Shown piece after piece: positions 62,483 through 64,000 of a stretch of 64,000 nt of DNA. The first letter of the stretch is position 1, and each line of letters begins with the position of its first letter. The stretch comes from Pomphorhynchus laevis. Lineage: Eukaryota; Acanthocephala; Palaeacanthocephala; Echinorhynchida; Pomphorhynchidae. The position numbers and the translations under genes are program-made. Under the pieces are notes generated by a model. The model ran no database searches, was not told the origin of the DNA, and was given only the letters and a program-made list of their open reading frames with translations. The stretch is from contig WNNJ02000849.1 of assembly GCA_012934845.2 (NCBI GenBank), forward strand, positions 62,001-126,000, read 5' to 3'.

Positions 62483-64000
62483 GTATTTCTCCTTTTACAC
62501 AGCCGTCTTAATCGTGTATCGTTTTATGCTTAAATACAGTGTAAGTATTATATGTGAGTTTTATTTTTTGCGTAACTAGGCTCGACAGCCTAGTATGTCG
62601 ATCACATTCTTCTCTGTTCACATCGATTTTACATTTAATACTGTTCAAGACGGTTGAAAATATACATACCATCATTAGAAAAATTTCCTTTTTATATATA
62701 ACACACATGCATGCAAATAGCATCATGCCTTAACAACAGGACAGTTTAGTTACAGAATGTATTCCAATCACTTCGCATGTCTAGATATCGCAATTATTGT
62801 TATCGTATAACTTTAAGTGTATATTTACTCTTTTAATTTATTTATATTTAATTTTAAAAGTTTAAAAAAGTCTTATTTTGGTGACTAAACTATACAGTTA
62901 TATTCATTACTATAAAGTAATAATATAACTTTATTATATAATATATGATATCAATAATATTATATATTATTATAATATATATAATATATTAATAATATAT
63001 AATATTAATAACATGATAATATATTATATTAATAATATTTTCAGGCGATTTTTCGCACTAATAATATGTAAAATAATGCATTTTTTAATACTAGGATAAA
63101 TTCAGTGGTTTCGTAATCAATGGACACGCATTTGTGCTATATAGAATAACTGGAAGGTATACACACAACAAGCTAATAAAACGCTTTCTGCACCTGAGCT
63201 TCGTATATCATCGTGAGGAATTGCTGGTGTCTTTATAGTTATCACAAAATCAGTCGAAACGTACCCTAACCACTTCATCCGACTGACGATGACTGTATTA
63301 TTATATAATATAATAAGTATATAATTACTATAATTAGTAATTATATTTTATCTTATTTTTTATATTATTTATAATTACTATGAGTGTTATGTATACAGAA
63401 CATATGCATACTATATGTACTCATATGTATAACACCCTTATATAAGGTGTTACACCCTTATAACATTTAATACACATTAATTAAGAGTAATTTTTAAGCA
63501 GCATATTATCAAATGTCACAGAAACCACAAATTTTGAAGCAATGACAACATCTATATATCAAAACGCAAGAACTGGCATATTGTGCAATGTTCTCTTTGG
63601 GGACATGTGATGGAGTGGATCTTCGTGGATATCTGGATTTTCAATAGCCCTGCTAGATTAAATGCCCAATATCACATGTAAAACTTATATGTTTTTCATG
63701 AAGGTAGAAAAAAATGCAAAAATGAAAAATTGTATAAGAACATATTTTCATCTGTTCATAATGTCCACTGTTGAAGGATTAGGGAATTTGACAGATGCCG
63801 TTATATATGGCAGATATCAATCATGGGTGTTTCCCGGATATTACATTACAATTATTACAGCTGCTCATACTTACATGAGCTATTTGTCGAGATTGATTTG
63901 CCGTCAGGTATCGGACGTCAAATCATTGACGTCCGATACAAAACCATGAGAGGTTTTTGCAATCAGTTTAATGCAATATCTGAGAATGAAAACGCGGCAA
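62483..64000 (+). other. Sequence after the last POLR1B exon in the window
   Basis: Presumably intron. The next expected coding block (GGIRFGEMERD) is absent. A 95-codon frame at 63,662-63,949 (MPNITCKTYMFFMKVEKNAK ...) has no recognisable homology. A perfect hairpin with 14-bp arms (GTATCGGACGTCAA / TTGACGTCCGATAC, loop ATCA) lies at 63,908-63,939. TATA-rich palindromes fill 62,930-63,020. Confidence 0.55.

Noticed and set aside
63662-63949. 95-codon frame near the right end
   Set aside because: No homology, no splice sites that fit POLR1B phase and no recognisable motif; left as unassigned.

Overview
The window is animal nuclear DNA: very AT-rich, with one large intron-containing gene on the + strand in the right half and a dense field of degraded retroelements in the left half. 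The mix suggests a flatworm (Platyhelminthes): CR1/L2-type LINEs, Penelope-like elements (PLEs), a hammerhead-ribozyme repeat resembling the schistosome SINE-alpha type, and ~50-nt introns beside kilobase-scale ones. This placement is an inference; no marker in the window proves it. Left half (1-34,900): mostly dead LINEs. Family A (L2/CR1-like, + strand at 6.8-10.1 and 10.6-14.6 kb, plus five shorter copies and one solo tail) has a zinc-finger ORF1, an endonuclease and reverse transcriptase, and a 3' tail with a GC-rich hairpin followed by AATAAA-like sequence. Family B (2.0-3.2 kb minus; 28.75-34.9 kb plus) is related, and its larger copy is split by a family A copy in the opposite direction. 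Family C is present as two minus-strand 3' fragments. The best-preserved LINE is on the minus strand at about 16.0-20.3 kb, with an intact 409-residue ORF1 and a nearly complete ORF2 broken by a (TA)n tract sitting in the reverse transcriptase. A Ty3/gypsy-type integrase fossil, two kinds of PLE and several foldback repeats fill the rest. One small host-like coding exon with a good splice donor sits at 3,764-3,911 (minus). Right half (35.2-62.5 kb): POLR1B (RPA2), the second-largest subunit of RNA polymerase I. I could assemble 19 consecutive exons by hand, all with GT-AG borders and compatible phases, totalling 2,961 nt (987 codons) from near the N-terminus to the hybrid-binding domain. The first exon(s) and the 3' zinc-binding end are missing or lie outside. 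Four introns are only 50-53 nt; the others are 0.5-5 kb and carry PLE copies, tandem repeats (2x310 bp perfect, 3x231 bp, 4.7x60 bp), foldbacks, an antisense LIM-domain relic and the hammerhead array. The most interesting signal is a complete hammerhead ribozyme at 56,683-56,763 (all core bases, three stems, internal loop in stem I) flanked by two further partial cores 300 and 370 bp away, in sense orientation in a POLR1B intron. Coordinates of LINE, PLE and repeat ends are approximate; exon borders are exact to the model.
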